A DNA stretch of 64,000 nucleotides from SIG437 sp045648985 (GCA_045648985.1 JAZROZ010000032.1:23961-87960), one strand, 5' to 3'; positions 1 through 8,778 are shown, counted from the stretch's first letter. Notes: a model not told the origin generated them from the sequence alone. Made by a program: numbers and translations.

Positions 1-995
1 TTTCCATCACTATCTTTAAAAATATCTTGTGCATCAATACCAAATTGTGTCCAGTCGGAAAGGCTTTTTAAATAATCAGGATAGTACGGATAAACGTGAT
101 ATGATGCAAAGTGACCTGATTTAAATTTATCTGTTGTTTTTATGTGCTCTACATCAATAAAAGCACATTTTTCAAAATCAATTTCTGTTTCTTTGGGATA
201 GTCAAAAGGGTCAGTTTTAGGTCCGTTTGTAAATGCGATGAGTCGTTGCTGGTTATATCTCTCGCTTTCATAACTTATGACGGCATCGCCTATTTTTGCC
301 AGCATACTTTCAAATGGTGAGGCATCTTTCTTTGCATACATATATTCACCGCTATATGTACCCTGATTATCGTATAAATCATCTGTATAGGCAACAGTTC
401 CATCTTTCCATTCTGAGCCTAAAATATAGCCGATTACCCATTTAGAAATATCCTTAAAATACATCCCATGTCCTGAATTTTTCACTTCGCCCCAAAAAAG
501 CTTTCTTTTTCCGTGAATAACATCAACCATTTTTATTGAATCATTTAGAAAACTGCTGAAAAACTTTTCATCAAAAGCATCAAAACGCGAATTTTGCACA
601 TAATCATCAACTACTATTCCGTGTAACAGGTAAAGAGGATTGCTATTGTTTATGTTATATTCATAAAAAGCATTATAAAAAGCATCGTCCTGTATTGTAT
701 ATATACGAATCGTGTTTGCTCCCATATTTTGAATATCACTAAACCAACGCAAATATGTTTCTTTATCTATTGCAAAGTCACTATCTTTTTTTCCGGGAAT
801 AACCGACAATAAATCTACCCCCTTAATCTCGAAGGGAATATTATTCATATAAATTTTTTCTTCATCGGTTGTCATAAAACATTCTATGTTTTGATTTTTG
901 TCTAAATCAACGTGAATTCCCATATGGTAATATGCAAAATCTGCAGAAATAAAAATAATAACTGCCAAAGATATCGCTATTATATATTTTTTCAT
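1..995 (-). CDS. Secreted or membrane-anchored glycosidase-like protein (3' end cut off by the window)
   Basis: An open frame of 331 codons runs from ATG at 995 off the left edge. The start follows an AGGAGG site that overlaps the cotH stop, so the two genes are co-transcribed. The N-terminus (MKKYIIAISLAVIIFISADF) is a signal peptide or single membrane anchor. The body reads like the TIM barrel of clan GH-A/GH2-type enzymes: FEIKGVDLLSVIPG, LRWFSDIQNMGANTIRIYT, then WVIGYILGSEW, where the Glu after Ser is at the place expected for an acid/base residue. The family assignment rests on this pattern only; substrate unknown. Pairing with cotH suggests an envelope or spore-surface role (inference). 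Confidence 0.6.
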   Translation of the reverse strand, partial: MKKYIIAISLAVIIFISADFAYYHMGIHVDLDKNQNIECFMTTDEEKIYMNNIPFEIKGVDLLSVIPGKKDSDFAIDKETYLRWFSDIQNMGANTIRIYTIQDDAFYNAFYEYNINNSNPLYLLHGIVVDDYVQNSRFDAFDEKFFSSFLNDSIKMVDVIHGKRKLFWGEVKNSGHGMYFKDISKWVIGYILGSEWKDGTVAYTDDLYDNQGTYSGEYMYAKKDASPFESMLAKIGDAVISYESERYNQQRLIAFTNGPKTDPFDYPKETEIDFEKCAFIDVEHIKTTDKFKSGHFASYHVYPYYPDYLKSLSDWTQFGIDAQDIFKDSDG

Positions 996-1008
996 AGTGA
1001 ATACCTCC

Positions 1009-2490
1009 TTAGTTATTATTTTTGTAATATTCTTTTACTTTCGACTGGGCACTGTACTGACGAAGCGAATCAATGTTATTATCAAGCCAGTCTATACGTT
1101 TATCTAAAAAAGTTTTAAGCTGTGCTATTGCTTCATCATAGTTTTTAGGATTTCGTTCAACTTCGCTTAAGATGTTATTTTCAGGAAGAAAGCTATAGCC
1201 CCAAACCTCATAATTACGGTCTATGGCCGCTTCTAAATCTTCTACTGTAGAATCTATAAAGCTATAGAGATATTCTTTAGAAAAATATGTTTTCCTTAGT
1301 TCTTTATATCTTTTTATTATTCTGTTTGTAAACTTCTCATCTTTTATAAGCATTTCAAACCACAGACGCTCTTGCATCTGGAAAGTATTATGTGGCATTG
1401 CCATTTCCTGATACATATCACATGCAGAGTTGAAATCCCATACACACATTTTATACAAGCCGTCAGTATCTTTATAAATATAGGTCGAAAATACACCTGC
1501 ATCATAGTTACATGTTATTTCATTTATTAGAAAATAGTCAACAAATGAGCTAGTGTCTATATACTTTTCATATCCGTATGTTCTGTTTGCAAAATCGTAT
1601 GAATACAGCATTTTTTCAAAAGCCGAAATATCATTTTTAATGTTTTCCTTTAGTTCTTCCGTTAAATTTTTCACACCGGGATACACGATTTCGTGCTGAT
1701 TAATCGTATCCTTTGTATAATTTATATATGGTGAAATAAACGTCTCTTTTTCCGAGTCTCCCCAATCAAGCCTGAATAAATATCCGCCGAAAGTGTTATC
1801 CTTTTTGTTCACTTCTAAGCCAAGCCTTGCGCCATTTTTCCCCGCCGTAATTGTTTCCGTCATAACATAAACACCCATATATTCGTCGTTTATAAAGACT
1901 TCGCAAAAACGGGCATCAGGGCTATAATCCATTATTTTACCTGAGATGGCATACCACATATAGTTTCTTATTAATGTTTTATCGAGGAAAGGTCCATGAA
2001 GTGCCCACTCGTGATGTGCATCCATTCCTAAAATTTCCTGAGGGTTGTTTGTTTCATCCGAATTAACAAGCCTTATAAAATAGTTTTTCTTATCAAAAGA
2101 TCTTGATGAATGACCACGCACACGGATTTTTATATCACTTGAACTTTTGACCTTGTCTGTTATATGGTTGTTTGCGCCATTATTTTCAATTATCTCAATT
2201 TTCCCCGAAACTGTTGTAGCTTCGTCTTCTCCCGTTGTGTAGCCTACTATTCCATAAAGCTCACTGATTATCGGAGCACCAGGAATATCGTTTCTTTGCG
2301 TATCAATTTTTACAATTGGAAGATGGGTACACAGCTTGTCTTTATCATGAGTAAGACATGCGCTTTGAGCATCTGCCATGACGTATTTAGCATCGTTTTT
2401 TATGCTATTTCCTGAAAAAACGAAGCATATGACAAAAACAAGCAAAACTGAAATTAAAACAGACGTTAGCCCAATCAATTTATATTTCAA
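1009..2490 (-). CDS. cotH: CotH-family protein kinase-like protein
   Basis: 493 residues from a TTG start at 2490, nine bases after AAGGAG. An N-terminal membrane segment (about residues 7-28) is followed by the CotH kinase-like domain: RGHSSRSFDKKNYFIRL near 125-140, ALHGPFLDKTLIRNYMW near 160, EVFINDEYMGVYVMTETI near 200, and the metal-binding stretch VWDFNSACD near 350. CotH proteins phosphorylate spore-coat proteins in Bacillus, but many clostridial members with a membrane anchor lie in cell-surface polysaccharide loci and their substrates are unknown. The gene heads a two-gene operon with the glycosidase-like gene 13 bases downstream. Family call is firm; a spore-coat role is inferred. 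Confidence 0.85.
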   Translation of the reverse strand: MKYKLIGLTSVLISVLLVFVICFVFSGNSIKNDAKYVMADAQSACLTHDKDKLCTHLPIVKIDTQRNDIPGAPIISELYGIVGYTTGEDEATTVSGKIEIIENNGANNHITDKVKSSSDIKIRVRGHSSRSFDKKNYFIRLVNSDETNNPQEILGMDAHHEWALHGPFLDKTLIRNYMWYAISGKIMDYSPDARFCEVFINDEYMGVYVMTETITAGKNGARLGLEVNKKDNTFGGYLFRLDWGDSEKETFISPYINYTKDTINQHEIVYPGVKNLTEELKENIKNDISAFEKMLYSYDFANRTYGYEKYIDTSSFVDYFLINEITCNYDAGVFSTYIYKDTDGLYKMCVWDFNSACDMYQEMAMPHNTFQMQERLWFEMLIKDEKFTNRIIKRYKELRKTYFSKEYLYSFIDSTVEDLEAAIDRNYEVWGYSFLPENNILSEVERNPKNYDEAIAQLKTFLDKRIDWLDNNIDSLRQYSAQSKVKEYYKNNN

Positions 2491-2543
2491 TGCAATAAAC
2501 TCCTTTTTAACCGAAGTATTATCTTTTAATTAATATCTTAAAC

Positions 2544-2573
2544 AGTATATCAAAAATGCTCATATTTTGTCAA
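2544..2573 (-). promoter_or_regulatory. sigma-A promoter for cotH
   Basis: On the minus strand TTGACA (2568-2573) and TATACT (2544-2549) are separated by 18 bases, about 50 bases before the cotH start. Confidence 0.6.
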
Positions 2574-2590
2574 TAGAACAACATTGTTTA

Positions 2591-2637
2591 AAAAAGAGGA
2601 TGTTTAAAAAATCTGACTTTTAAACATCCCCTTTTTT
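2591..2637 (-). terminator. Rho-independent terminator after spoVM
   Basis: Arms at 2596-2609 and 2618-2631 (GGATGTTTAAAA and its complement) form a long stem with an 8-base loop. Read on the minus strand it is followed by a run of six T, just after the spoVM stop. The plus side is also T-rich, so it may act in both directions. Confidence 0.8.
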
Positions 2638-2640
2638 CTT

Positions 2641-2712
2641 TTATTTCATTTTAAGTACTGCTTTTAAAAGCCCTGTAATCATCTTTGGACATTTGATAAC
2701 TTTAATTTTCAT
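2641..2712 (-). CDS. spoVM: Stage V sporulation protein M (SpoVM)
   Basis: A 23-codon gene. The product begins MKIKVIKCPK and continues with a short amphipathic helix (MITGLLKAVLKMK), closely matching the SpoVM pattern MKfytIKlPKfl-GivrAmL of Bacillus, including the Pro that breaks the helix. SpoVM is a mother-cell peptide that recognises the convex forespore membrane, anchors SpoIVA and begins coat assembly. GAAAGGA lies eight bases before the ATG and overlaps the stop of the upstream small ORF, and a strong terminator follows. The length, the pattern, the ribosome site and the sigma-E-like promoter upstream all agree. Confidence 0.85.
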   Translation of the reverse strand: MKIKVIKCPKMITGLLKAVLKMK

Positions 2713-2725
2713 AACACGTTCCTTT

Positions 2726-2869
2726 CTAGCTGCATAACCAGCAAAATGCTATAAATAGAATAAGAGCACCCTCTAAAATAACAAGAAAGAAAGGCGGCAG
2801 AAAAAGTCCTGCAAAGACGCCAATGCAAAATGCGGCAGCGAGTGCTCCCCAAAGTTTGAATTTAAGCAA
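2726..2869 (-). CDS. Small hydrophobic membrane protein upstream of spoVM
   Basis: A 47-residue frame starting with TTG at 2869 and ending 13 bases before spoVM. It begins MLKFKLWGAL and is then almost entirely hydrophobic (GVFAGLFLPPFFLVILEGA, ending in AFCWLCS), enough for two short membrane segments around a PP turn. Its stop overlaps the spoVM ribosome site. I do not recognise the family. The start is uncertain: AAAGGG lies about ten bases upstream, but it would sit at or before the predicted transcription start of the sigma-E-like promoter. It is probably a mother-cell peptide made with SpoVM, though it could be untranslated leader. Confidence 0.5.
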   Translation of the reverse strand: MLKFKLWGALAAAFCIGVFAGLFLPPFFLVILEGALILFIAFCWLCS

Positions 2870-2885
2870 TATACCACTTCCCTTT

Positions 2886-2913
2886 CCGTATGCTCTATAA
2901 CACCATATTATTC
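2886..2913 (-). promoter_or_regulatory. Candidate sigma-E promoter for the spoVM pair
   Basis: Minus strand: GAATAAT (2907-2913), 14 bases, then CATACGGA (2885-2892). The sigma-E consensus is about KMATATT, 14-15 bases, CATACAMT. SpoVM is a known sigma-E (mother-cell) gene in Bacillus, so match and gene function agree. Confidence 0.6.
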
Positions 2914-2984
2914 ACTTTCAAAAATTGTGTTACTTTCATTTTTCATCTCATATATTTTTACAAAACGTTTAGGAGAGATTTAAA

Positions 2985-4484
2985 TTGCACAAAAAGAGAT
3001 TTATTGCAAATGCCGCCATAATGTCTGCTACATCACTTTTAATGAACATAGTCGGCATTTCTTTTAATGTATATATATCAAACAAAATAGGTGCATCAGG
3101 TGTTGGTCTTTTTCAGCTTATAATGTCTGTTTATGGTTTTAGTGTTACACTTGCATCTTCAGGAATAAACTTAGCTGCAACACGTCTTATTGCAGATGAG
3201 ATTGCCATTTCTCAAAAAAATGCGGCATCTTATATTATGAAAAGATGTATTTTTTATTCTTTTTGCTTTGGTATGCTTTCCTTTATGCTGTTATTTTTCG
3301 GCGCAGATTTTATTGCTGAGAACTTACTTTGTGACGTGCGCGCCATCTCATCTTTAAAAGCACTTAGTATAAGTATGCCGCCAATTGCGATGTCTTCAGC
3401 TATGAGTGGATATTTTATGGCGACAAGACGGATTATCAAAAGCTCTTCTGCGCAGATTTTTGAACAAATAATTAAAATATGTGTAACAATTCTAGCTCTT
3501 GAGATGTATGCAGATCGTGGTATAGAATACGCGTGTTTATGTATGGTAGCAGGCGGAAGTTTTGCTGAGATTTCATCTTTTTTATTTATGTTTATTCTAT
3601 ATAAAACAGATAAAAGGAGATATAACTCAAAGAAAACAAAAAAAGATGCATATCCTGCTATTTTTAAAATCGCTGTTCCAATCGCACTGAGTGCTTATCT
3701 TCGCTCTGCACTTGTGACAATCGAGCATATTTTGATTCCTCGCGGGCTAAAAAAATCAGGAATGGATAATGAAACTGCATTAAAATGTTATGGTACTATT
3801 CACGGAATGGCTATTCCGCTCCTTTTATTTCCGTCAAGTGTTTTAAAATCACTTTCAGGTCTTTTAGTACCTGAGCTTTCAGAGTGTATGACCTTAGGTC
3901 GCAAACGTCAGATTAACCATATCGTTTCAAAAATGTTTAAAAATACTTTACTTTTTTCAATTTGCTTAAGCGGTATATTTTATTGTTTTGCAGAAGAAAT
4001 TGGAACCTTAGTTTATAAAAGCAGTGCCGTAACATTATATATAAGGCTTTTAGCACCGCTATCTGTTGTAATGTATGTTGATGGTATTGTTGACGGAATG
4101 TTAAAGGGGTTAAATCAACAACTGAATTCTATGATGTATAATATAATTGATTCATTAGTTAGTATTTTATCAATTCTTATTCTTTTGCCGCGTTTTGCAG
4201 GCGGCGGATATATTGCTTCAATATATATAGCAGAGCTTTTAAATGCTTTTTTAAGCTTAAATAGACTAATAAAAATAACTGATTTTAAAGTTGACTACAT
4301 AAAATGGATATTTATTCCTACTGTCTCAATTTATGGCGCAGGAAGCGTTATCAGGCTTATTTTAAAATTTTGTATTTCAAATTACATATTAAGTATACCC
4401 CTGCTTATATTTCAAATTTTATCTTGCCTCATCATATATGCTATTCTTCTATATATTTTTACATCAAACTTCACCGTCATATAA
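2985..4484 (+). CDS. spoVB: SpoVB-like polysaccharide/lipid flippase (MOP superfamily)
   Basis: 499 residues from a TTG start at 2985, preceded by AGGAGA. It has about 14 hydrophobic segments throughout. The N-terminal stretch (SATSLLMNIVGISFNVYISN, IGASGVGLFQLIMSVYG, then SSGINLAATRLIADE) is the conserved face of SpoVB/MurJ-type MOP exporters. SpoVB is needed for spore cortex synthesis and is thought to move lipid-linked peptidoglycan precursors; related paralogues handle other wall polymers, so the exact substrate is not shown. It is monocistronic, divergent from the spoVM pair and convergent with spoIIR, which favours a sporulation role. Confidence 0.75.
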   Translation: MHKKRFIANAAIMSATSLLMNIVGISFNVYISNKIGASGVGLFQLIMSVYGFSVTLASSGINLAATRLIADEIAISQKNAASYIMKRCIFYSFCFGMLSFMLLFFGADFIAENLLCDVRAISSLKALSISMPPIAMSSAMSGYFMATRRIIKSSSAQIFEQIIKICVTILALEMYADRGIEYACLCMVAGGSFAEISSFLFMFILYKTDKRRYNSKKTKKDAYPAIFKIAVPIALSAYLRSALVTIEHILIPRGLKKSGMDNETALKCYGTIHGMAIPLLLFPSSVLKSLSGLLVPELSECMTLGRKRQINHIVSKMFKNTLLFSICLSGIFYCFAEEIGTLVYKSSAVTLYIRLLAPLSVVMYVDGIVDGMLKGLNQQLNSMMYNIIDSLVSILSILILLPRFAGGGYIASIYIAELLNAFLSLNRLIKITDFKVDYIKWIFIPTVSIYGAGSVIRLILKFCISNYILSIPLLIFQILSCLIIYAILLYIFTSNFTVI

Positions 4485-4514
4485 AAGCACAGAGAGACTT
4501 AATTTCTGTGCTTT
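4484..4514. terminator. Hairpin between convergent spoVB-like gene and spoIIR
   Basis: AAAGCACAGA (4484-4493) and TCTGTGCTTT (4505-4514) form a 10-bp stem. It overlaps the last codons of spoIIR and the spoVB-like stop. The flanking U-runs are weak, so termination is likely but not certain, and may serve both genes. Confidence 0.45.
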
Positions 4515-5083
4515 AGTTTCTGCCACAGCTCTACTATCTTAAAGGAAGCTTTAAATTTTATCTCATCGCTTTCTATCATGTGGAAATTATCTTCTTTCAT
4601 ACTGCTCTTTAAGTTATTAATCTCGTTTTTATCTAAAGAGCCCTTTATACTTCCCCTAAAGCAAAGCGGCGGATACATTACACACCACCAGTTGTCACCG
4701 ACTGCATCACCTATAAGTACCCTTACTGCATTGTATTCTCCTGCAGGTAATGTAATATTTTCATATGATTTTGTGGGAAAATAATATTTTCCGCAAACTA
4801 CTTTTACATTATAATCATATCCGCTCTTTTTAATCTCATCTGTGCATATGCTCTCAATTTCTTTTAGATGAAGTTCATTTAAAGAATTTGAATTGACTTC
4901 TTTTAAAATTCTGTCTCTGACGCTGAGCTTAAGCTTTTGATCGCCAGCTTCATTACTGTTTGCAACTATATGAAGTCTGATTATATCAGATGAAATATCA
5001 TCAACTGCAGATTCAGAAACTAATGCAGGACCAAGCGTAATTAAAAGACCTAAAATCAGTGATAAAACAAATTTATTTTTCAT
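4499..5083 (-). CDS. spoIIR: Stage II sporulation protein R (SpoIIR)
   Basis: 194 residues from ATG at 5083. An upstream in-frame TTG would lie over the GAGGAGG ribosome site, so the ATG is chosen. A signal peptide (residues 1-27) leads into SDIIRLHIVANSNE, LKLSVRDRIL, PAGEYNAVRVLIGDAVGDNW and WCVMYPPLCF, all hallmarks of SpoIIR. SpoIIR is made in the forespore under sigma-F, is exported to the intermembrane space and triggers SpoIIGA to process pro-sigma-E. It is divergent from the rnf operon. Confidence 0.93.
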   Translation of the reverse strand: MKNKFVLSLILGLLITLGPALVSESAVDDISSDIIRLHIVANSNEAGDQKLKLSVRDRILKEVNSNSLNELHLKEIESICTDEIKKSGYDYNVKVVCGKYYFPTKSYENITLPAGEYNAVRVLIGDAVGDNWWCVMYPPLCFRGSIKGSLDKNEINNLKSSMKEDNFHMIESDEIKFKASFKIVELWQKLKHRN

Positions 5084-5106
5084 AATCTTCCTCCTCAATA
5101 AAAAAT

Positions 5107-5120
5107 TGCCAATTTTGGCA
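5107..5120. repeat. Palindrome TGCCAATTTTGGCA upstream of spoIIR
   Basis: A perfect 14-base palindrome located about ten bases upstream of the spoIIR ribosome site. It could be an operator or a small leader hairpin; no regulator can be named. Confidence 0.4.
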
Positions 5121-5209
5121 GATTTAAATTATTTTTTTGTCACGTAAAGAGTATTGACAAGATAATATTTTTTATACTGTCGTCAAGGCTTATATTAAAT
5201 ACTTTTTTC

Positions 5210-5238
5210 TTGATTTCAATATAATAATATGGTATAAT
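5210..5238 (+). promoter_or_regulatory. sigma-A promoter of the rnf operon
   Basis: TTGATT (5210-5215), 17 bases, TATAAT (5233-5238). The predicted transcript starts near 5245, giving a leader of about 40 bases before rnfC. Confidence 0.75.
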
Positions 5239-5285
5239 AATTTTGATAAGTTTTATAAATTTTATCAGATGTAAGGGGAAAAGCC

Positions 5286-6623
5286 ATGAGAAAATTCACA
5301 TTTAAAGGGGGCATACACCCCGATGACAATAAAATCTTAACAAATCGCATACCAATTAAGACGATTGAAGCTCCGCAGTTTTTATATTTTCCGCTTAGCC
5401 AACACATAGGTGCACCTGCTAAACCTATTGTGTCTGTTGGCGATTATGTGAAAATGTATGATAAAATTGCTGACTCAAATGAATTCTTAAGTGCTCCTAT
5501 CCATTCATCCGTTTCAGGAACTGTAATAAGTGTTGGTATGCATCCGCATCCGTCAGGCGTCGAGAAAGAAACAATAATAATAGAAAACGACTGGCTTTAT
5601 AAAAAGGGAGAGCCAATAAATACTAAGTCTTTAGATGAGTTATCCCCTGATGAAATAGTAAAAATTGTTAGAGATGCAGGCATTGTCGGAATGGGCGGTG
5701 CATCTTTTCCAACTCATGCCAAACTTAGTCCATCACCTGATAAAAAGATTGAATACATAATCATTAATGGAGCTGAGTGCGAGCCATATCTCACATCAGA
5801 CCACAGAGTAATGCTTGAAACACCCGAAGTTGTGCTTTCGGGAATAAAGTGTGTTATGAAGGTTTTTTCTCTCAGCAGGGCATATATTGCTATTGAAGAA
5901 AATAAAGCTGACGCTATTGCTAAAATGAAAGAAAAAGCCTTGAATTTTCCGGGAATTGAAGTTGTTACTTTAAAAAAGAAATATCCACAAGGCTCAGAAA
6001 AGCATCTTATTTATGCCGTTACAAAACGAAAAGTCCCGTCAGGAAAGCTCCCTATGGATGTATCGTGTGTTGTTTTAAATATAGATACAGTTTCGGCAAT
6101 TTCAAGGGCAATATTTGAGGGTATCCCGCTTACAAGACGAATTGTAACAATGACAGGCTCAGGCATTAATAATCCTGCAAACTATGCAGTTCCGCTTGGT
6201 ACTTTATATAGCCACGTCATTGAAGTCTCAGGCGGCATAAAAGATAGCACTTCAAAAGTTATAGTTGGCGGTCCTATGATGGGAAATGCAGTATTTTCGA
6301 CTGAATATCCAGTTATGAAAAATACATCTTGTCTTCTCTTTTTGGAGGATAAAGATGCCAGCGTCCCTGATGAGTCTGCCTGTATCAGATGCTCTAAATG
6401 TGTAAACTGTTGCCCTATGGGATTACTTCCTTTAGAGCTTTATACGTATTCAAAAACGGAAAACATTGAAGCTTTGCAAAAATATAATATTTTAGACTGT
6501 GTTGAATGTGGCAGTTGCTCATATATCTGTCCTGCCAAACGTCAGCTCATACAAACAATCAGAACAGGAAAGCAGAGTCTTATAAAAAGACGTCAGGCTG
6601 AAAAGGAGAAAAACAATGGATAA
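5286..6623 (+). CDS. rnfC: Rnf complex subunit RnfC
   Basis: 445 residues, with AAGGGG before the ATG. RnfC is the peripheral NADH/FMN-binding subunit of the Rnf ferredoxin:NAD+ oxidoreductase. Visible features are the N-terminal barrel-sandwich region (FKGGIHPDDNK), the nucleotide-binding GMGGASFPTHAKLSP near 140, INGAECEPYLTSDHRVML near 160, and two C-terminal [4Fe-4S] motifs, CIRCSKCVNCCP and CVECGSCSYICP. First gene of a six-gene operon; its end overlaps rnfD by eight bases. In anaerobes Rnf couples reduced ferredoxin oxidation by NAD+ to H+ or Na+ export. Confidence 0.95.
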   Translation: MRKFTFKGGIHPDDNKILTNRIPIKTIEAPQFLYFPLSQHIGAPAKPIVSVGDYVKMYDKIADSNEFLSAPIHSSVSGTVISVGMHPHPSGVEKETIIIENDWLYKKGEPINTKSLDELSPDEIVKIVRDAGIVGMGGASFPTHAKLSPSPDKKIEYIIINGAECEPYLTSDHRVMLETPEVVLSGIKCVMKVFSLSRAYIAIEENKADAIAKMKEKALNFPGIEVVTLKKKYPQGSEKHLIYAVTKRKVPSGKLPMDVSCVVLNIDTVSAISRAIFEGIPLTRRIVTMTGSGINNPANYAVPLGTLYSHVIEVSGGIKDSTSKVIVGGPMMGNAVFSTEYPVMKNTSCLLFLEDKDASVPDESACIRCSKCVNCCPMGLLPLELYTYSKTENIEALQKYNILDCVECGSCSYICPAKRQLIQTIRTGKQSLIKRRQAEKEKNNG

Positions 6624-7593
6624 AATGACTTTCACTGTTTCATCATCACCACATATAAGATCAAAAAGAACAACACAAAACATAATGGCTGATGTTATCA
6701 TCGCCTTAATCCCTGCTCTTTTAGCAGGAATAGTGTTTTTTGGAATAAGAGCATTATTTATGACTCTCTTTTCCGTTTTTTTCTGTGTTCTATTTGAATA
6801 TATATGGCAAAAGGTATGCAAAAAAAATATTACGACAGGTGATTTGAGCGCGGTTGTAACCGGTATACTTCTTTCTTTTTCACTACCTGTTACTGCACCT
6901 TTCTGGATTATTATATTAGGTGCATTTTTTTCAATTATAATTGTAAAGCAGTTTTTTGGCGGAATTGGATGTAATTTCTTAAATCCTGCGCTGGCCGGCA
7001 GAGCTTTTTTGCTTGCATCATGGCCTGTTATTATGACAAAATACGTATCTCCATTTACTACAGGTTTTTCTGTATCTGCAGATATCGTGACATCTGCAAC
7101 ACCGCTTGCAATCCTTAAAAGCGGAGTTTATTCATACATACCGTCTTTAAACAATATGTTTTTGGGAAACATTGGAGGCTCAATTGGTGAGACTTCCGCC
7201 TTGGCTTTAATCATCGGCGGAATATATCTTGTTGTAAGAAAAGTTATAAGCTTGCGAATTCCTGTAAGCTATATCGGTACTGTAGCTGCACTTTCATTTA
7301 TATTTGGTTATAATGGTTTATCGCAAGCTGACAGTATGCTTTACAGCATTTTAGGCGGCAGTCTCCTTTTAGGTGCAATATTTATGGCAACAGATTATGT
7401 CACAAGTCCAGTTACACCAAAAGGTCAGATTGTAATGGGAATAGGATGCGGAATTTTAACCTTCTTCATACGAAAACTTGGTGCATACCCCGAGGGCGTT
7501 ACATATGCAATTCTGCTTATGAATATAGCTACACCGCTTATTGATAAATATATTCAGCCAAAAAGATTTGGAAGTTCAAAGAAAGGCAGGTAA
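6616..7593 (+). CDS. rnfD: Rnf complex subunit RnfD
   Basis: 325 residues of integral membrane protein with about nine to ten hydrophobic helices. The stretch SADIVTSATPLAILKSG carries the Thr to which FMN is bound through a phosphoester in RnfD/NqrB proteins. GCNFLNPALAGRAFLLASWP and FMATDYVTSPVTPKGQ are further family signatures. ATG at 6616 lies inside the end of rnfC. It forms part of the membrane electron path and the ion channel. Confidence 0.95.
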   Translation: MDKMTFTVSSSPHIRSKRTTQNIMADVIIALIPALLAGIVFFGIRALFMTLFSVFFCVLFEYIWQKVCKKNITTGDLSAVVTGILLSFSLPVTAPFWIIILGAFFSIIIVKQFFGGIGCNFLNPALAGRAFLLASWPVIMTKYVSPFTTGFSVSADIVTSATPLAILKSGVYSYIPSLNNMFLGNIGGSIGETSALALIIGGIYLVVRKVISLRIPVSYIGTVAALSFIFGYNGLSQADSMLYSILGGSLLLGAIFMATDYVTSPVTPKGQIVMGIGCGILTFFIRKLGAYPEGVTYAILLMNIATPLIDKYIQPKRFGSSKKGR

Positions 7594-7595
7594 AG

Positions 7596-8177
7596 ATGAT
7601 GCAAAAAACAGAAAGTCCGGTTTTACTTGCAGTTATTCTTTGTGTTATCACCGCGGCTACTTCTTTACTTTTAGCTTTTTCTAACGATATTACAAAGGAC
7701 ATGATTTCTGAAAATCTACAAAAAGAACAACAACTTGCACTAAAAACTGTTTTAGAAGCAGATTCTTACACAGAGCTTGAATTTAATGAAATCAGCACAG
7801 TAAAGGCAGTGTATGAAGCAAAAAGTGGCGATGATATAAAAGGATATTGCATAAACATAACACCATCAGGCTATGGTGGTGAAATTGATATGATGGTCGG
7901 TATTACCCCTGACTGTACAGTTACAGGAATTAAAGTAATTTCAATGTCTGAAACTGCAGGTCTTGGCTCAAAAATACTAAATAGTGATTTTACTGACCAG
8001 TTCAAAGATAAAAAAGCAGGTAAGGACAATCCTTTAAATCTCATAAAAAGCGGCATAGCTAATGAAAATGAGGTTGTCGCAATAACTGGTGCTACTGTTT
8101 CATCCACCGCAGTTAAAAACGGTGTAAACGATGCATGTAATGCCGTTTCCATGTTAAAGGAGGCAGAAAATGAGTAA
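7596..8177 (+). CDS. rnfG: Rnf complex subunit RnfG
   Basis: 193 residues: one N-terminal membrane helix (about 8-28) and an extracytoplasmic FMN-binding domain. The sequence ITGATVSSTAV near residue 165 contains the SGATxS/T-type site where FMN attaches covalently to Thr. The start follows rnfD by two bases (ATG ATG; either could be used). Its end overlaps rnfE by eight bases, consistent with coupled translation. Confidence 0.94.
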   Translation: MMQKTESPVLLAVILCVITAATSLLLAFSNDITKDMISENLQKEQQLALKTVLEADSYTELEFNEISTVKAVYEAKSGDDIKGYCINITPSGYGGEIDMMVGITPDCTVTGIKVISMSETAGLGSKILNSDFTDQFKDKKAGKDNPLNLIKSGIANENEVVAITGATVSSTAVKNGVNDACNAVSMLKEAENE

Positions 8178-8778
8178 AATAACTGAATTTACAAAAGGAC
8201 TCATTAAAGAAAATCCTACCTTTGTTCAGCTTTTGGGAATGTGCCCTACCCTTGCCGTTACTACGAGTGTATCTAACGGAATTGGCATGGGACTTTCGGC
8301 AACAGCAGTTTTAGCTGCATCAAATATTGTAATTTCACTTCTCAGAAAATTTATCCCAAACAAAATTAGAATTGCATCATACATAGTGGTGATTGCGGGA
8401 TTTGTAAGTATTGTTGAAATGTTTTTAAAAGCATATCTACCCGAACTTTCAAAAACATTGGGCCTTTTTATACCGCTCATCGTAGTAAATTGCATAATAT
8501 TGGCACGTGCTGAAGCTTTTGCTGCTAAAAATGATGTTTTAAGCTCTGCTTTGGACGGTCTTGGAATGGGACTTGGTTTTACTGCTGCTTTAATTGTCGT
8601 TTCAACAATCAGAGAAATTTTAGGAAACGGAACTTTTTTAGGTATAAGCGTTTTTGGAGATAACTTTGAACCTGCAACAATGCTAATTCTTCCTCCCGGT
8701 GCTTTCATCGTTTTGGGAATAATTTTAGCTGTTATTAATATAATCAGCTTAAAAAAAGGAAAAGGAGGCACAAAATAA
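8170..8778 (+). CDS. rnfE: Rnf complex subunit RnfE
   Basis: 202 residues with six hydrophobic helices, homologous to RnfA. Signatures are PTFVQLLGMCPTLAVTTS at the N-terminus and IPLIVVNCIILARAEAFA near 110; the Cys residues in these half-helices bind the intramembrane [2Fe-2S] cluster shared with RnfA. An AGGAG site lies within the end of rnfG. A long opposite-strand frame here is a coding shadow. Confidence 0.95.
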   Translation: MSKITEFTKGLIKENPTFVQLLGMCPTLAVTTSVSNGIGMGLSATAVLAASNIVISLLRKFIPNKIRIASYIVVIAGFVSIVEMFLKAYLPELSKTLGLFIPLIVVNCIILARAEAFAAKNDVLSSALDGLGMGLGFTAALIVVSTIREILGNGTFLGISVFGDNFEPATMLILPPGAFIVLGIILAVINIISLKKGKGGTK

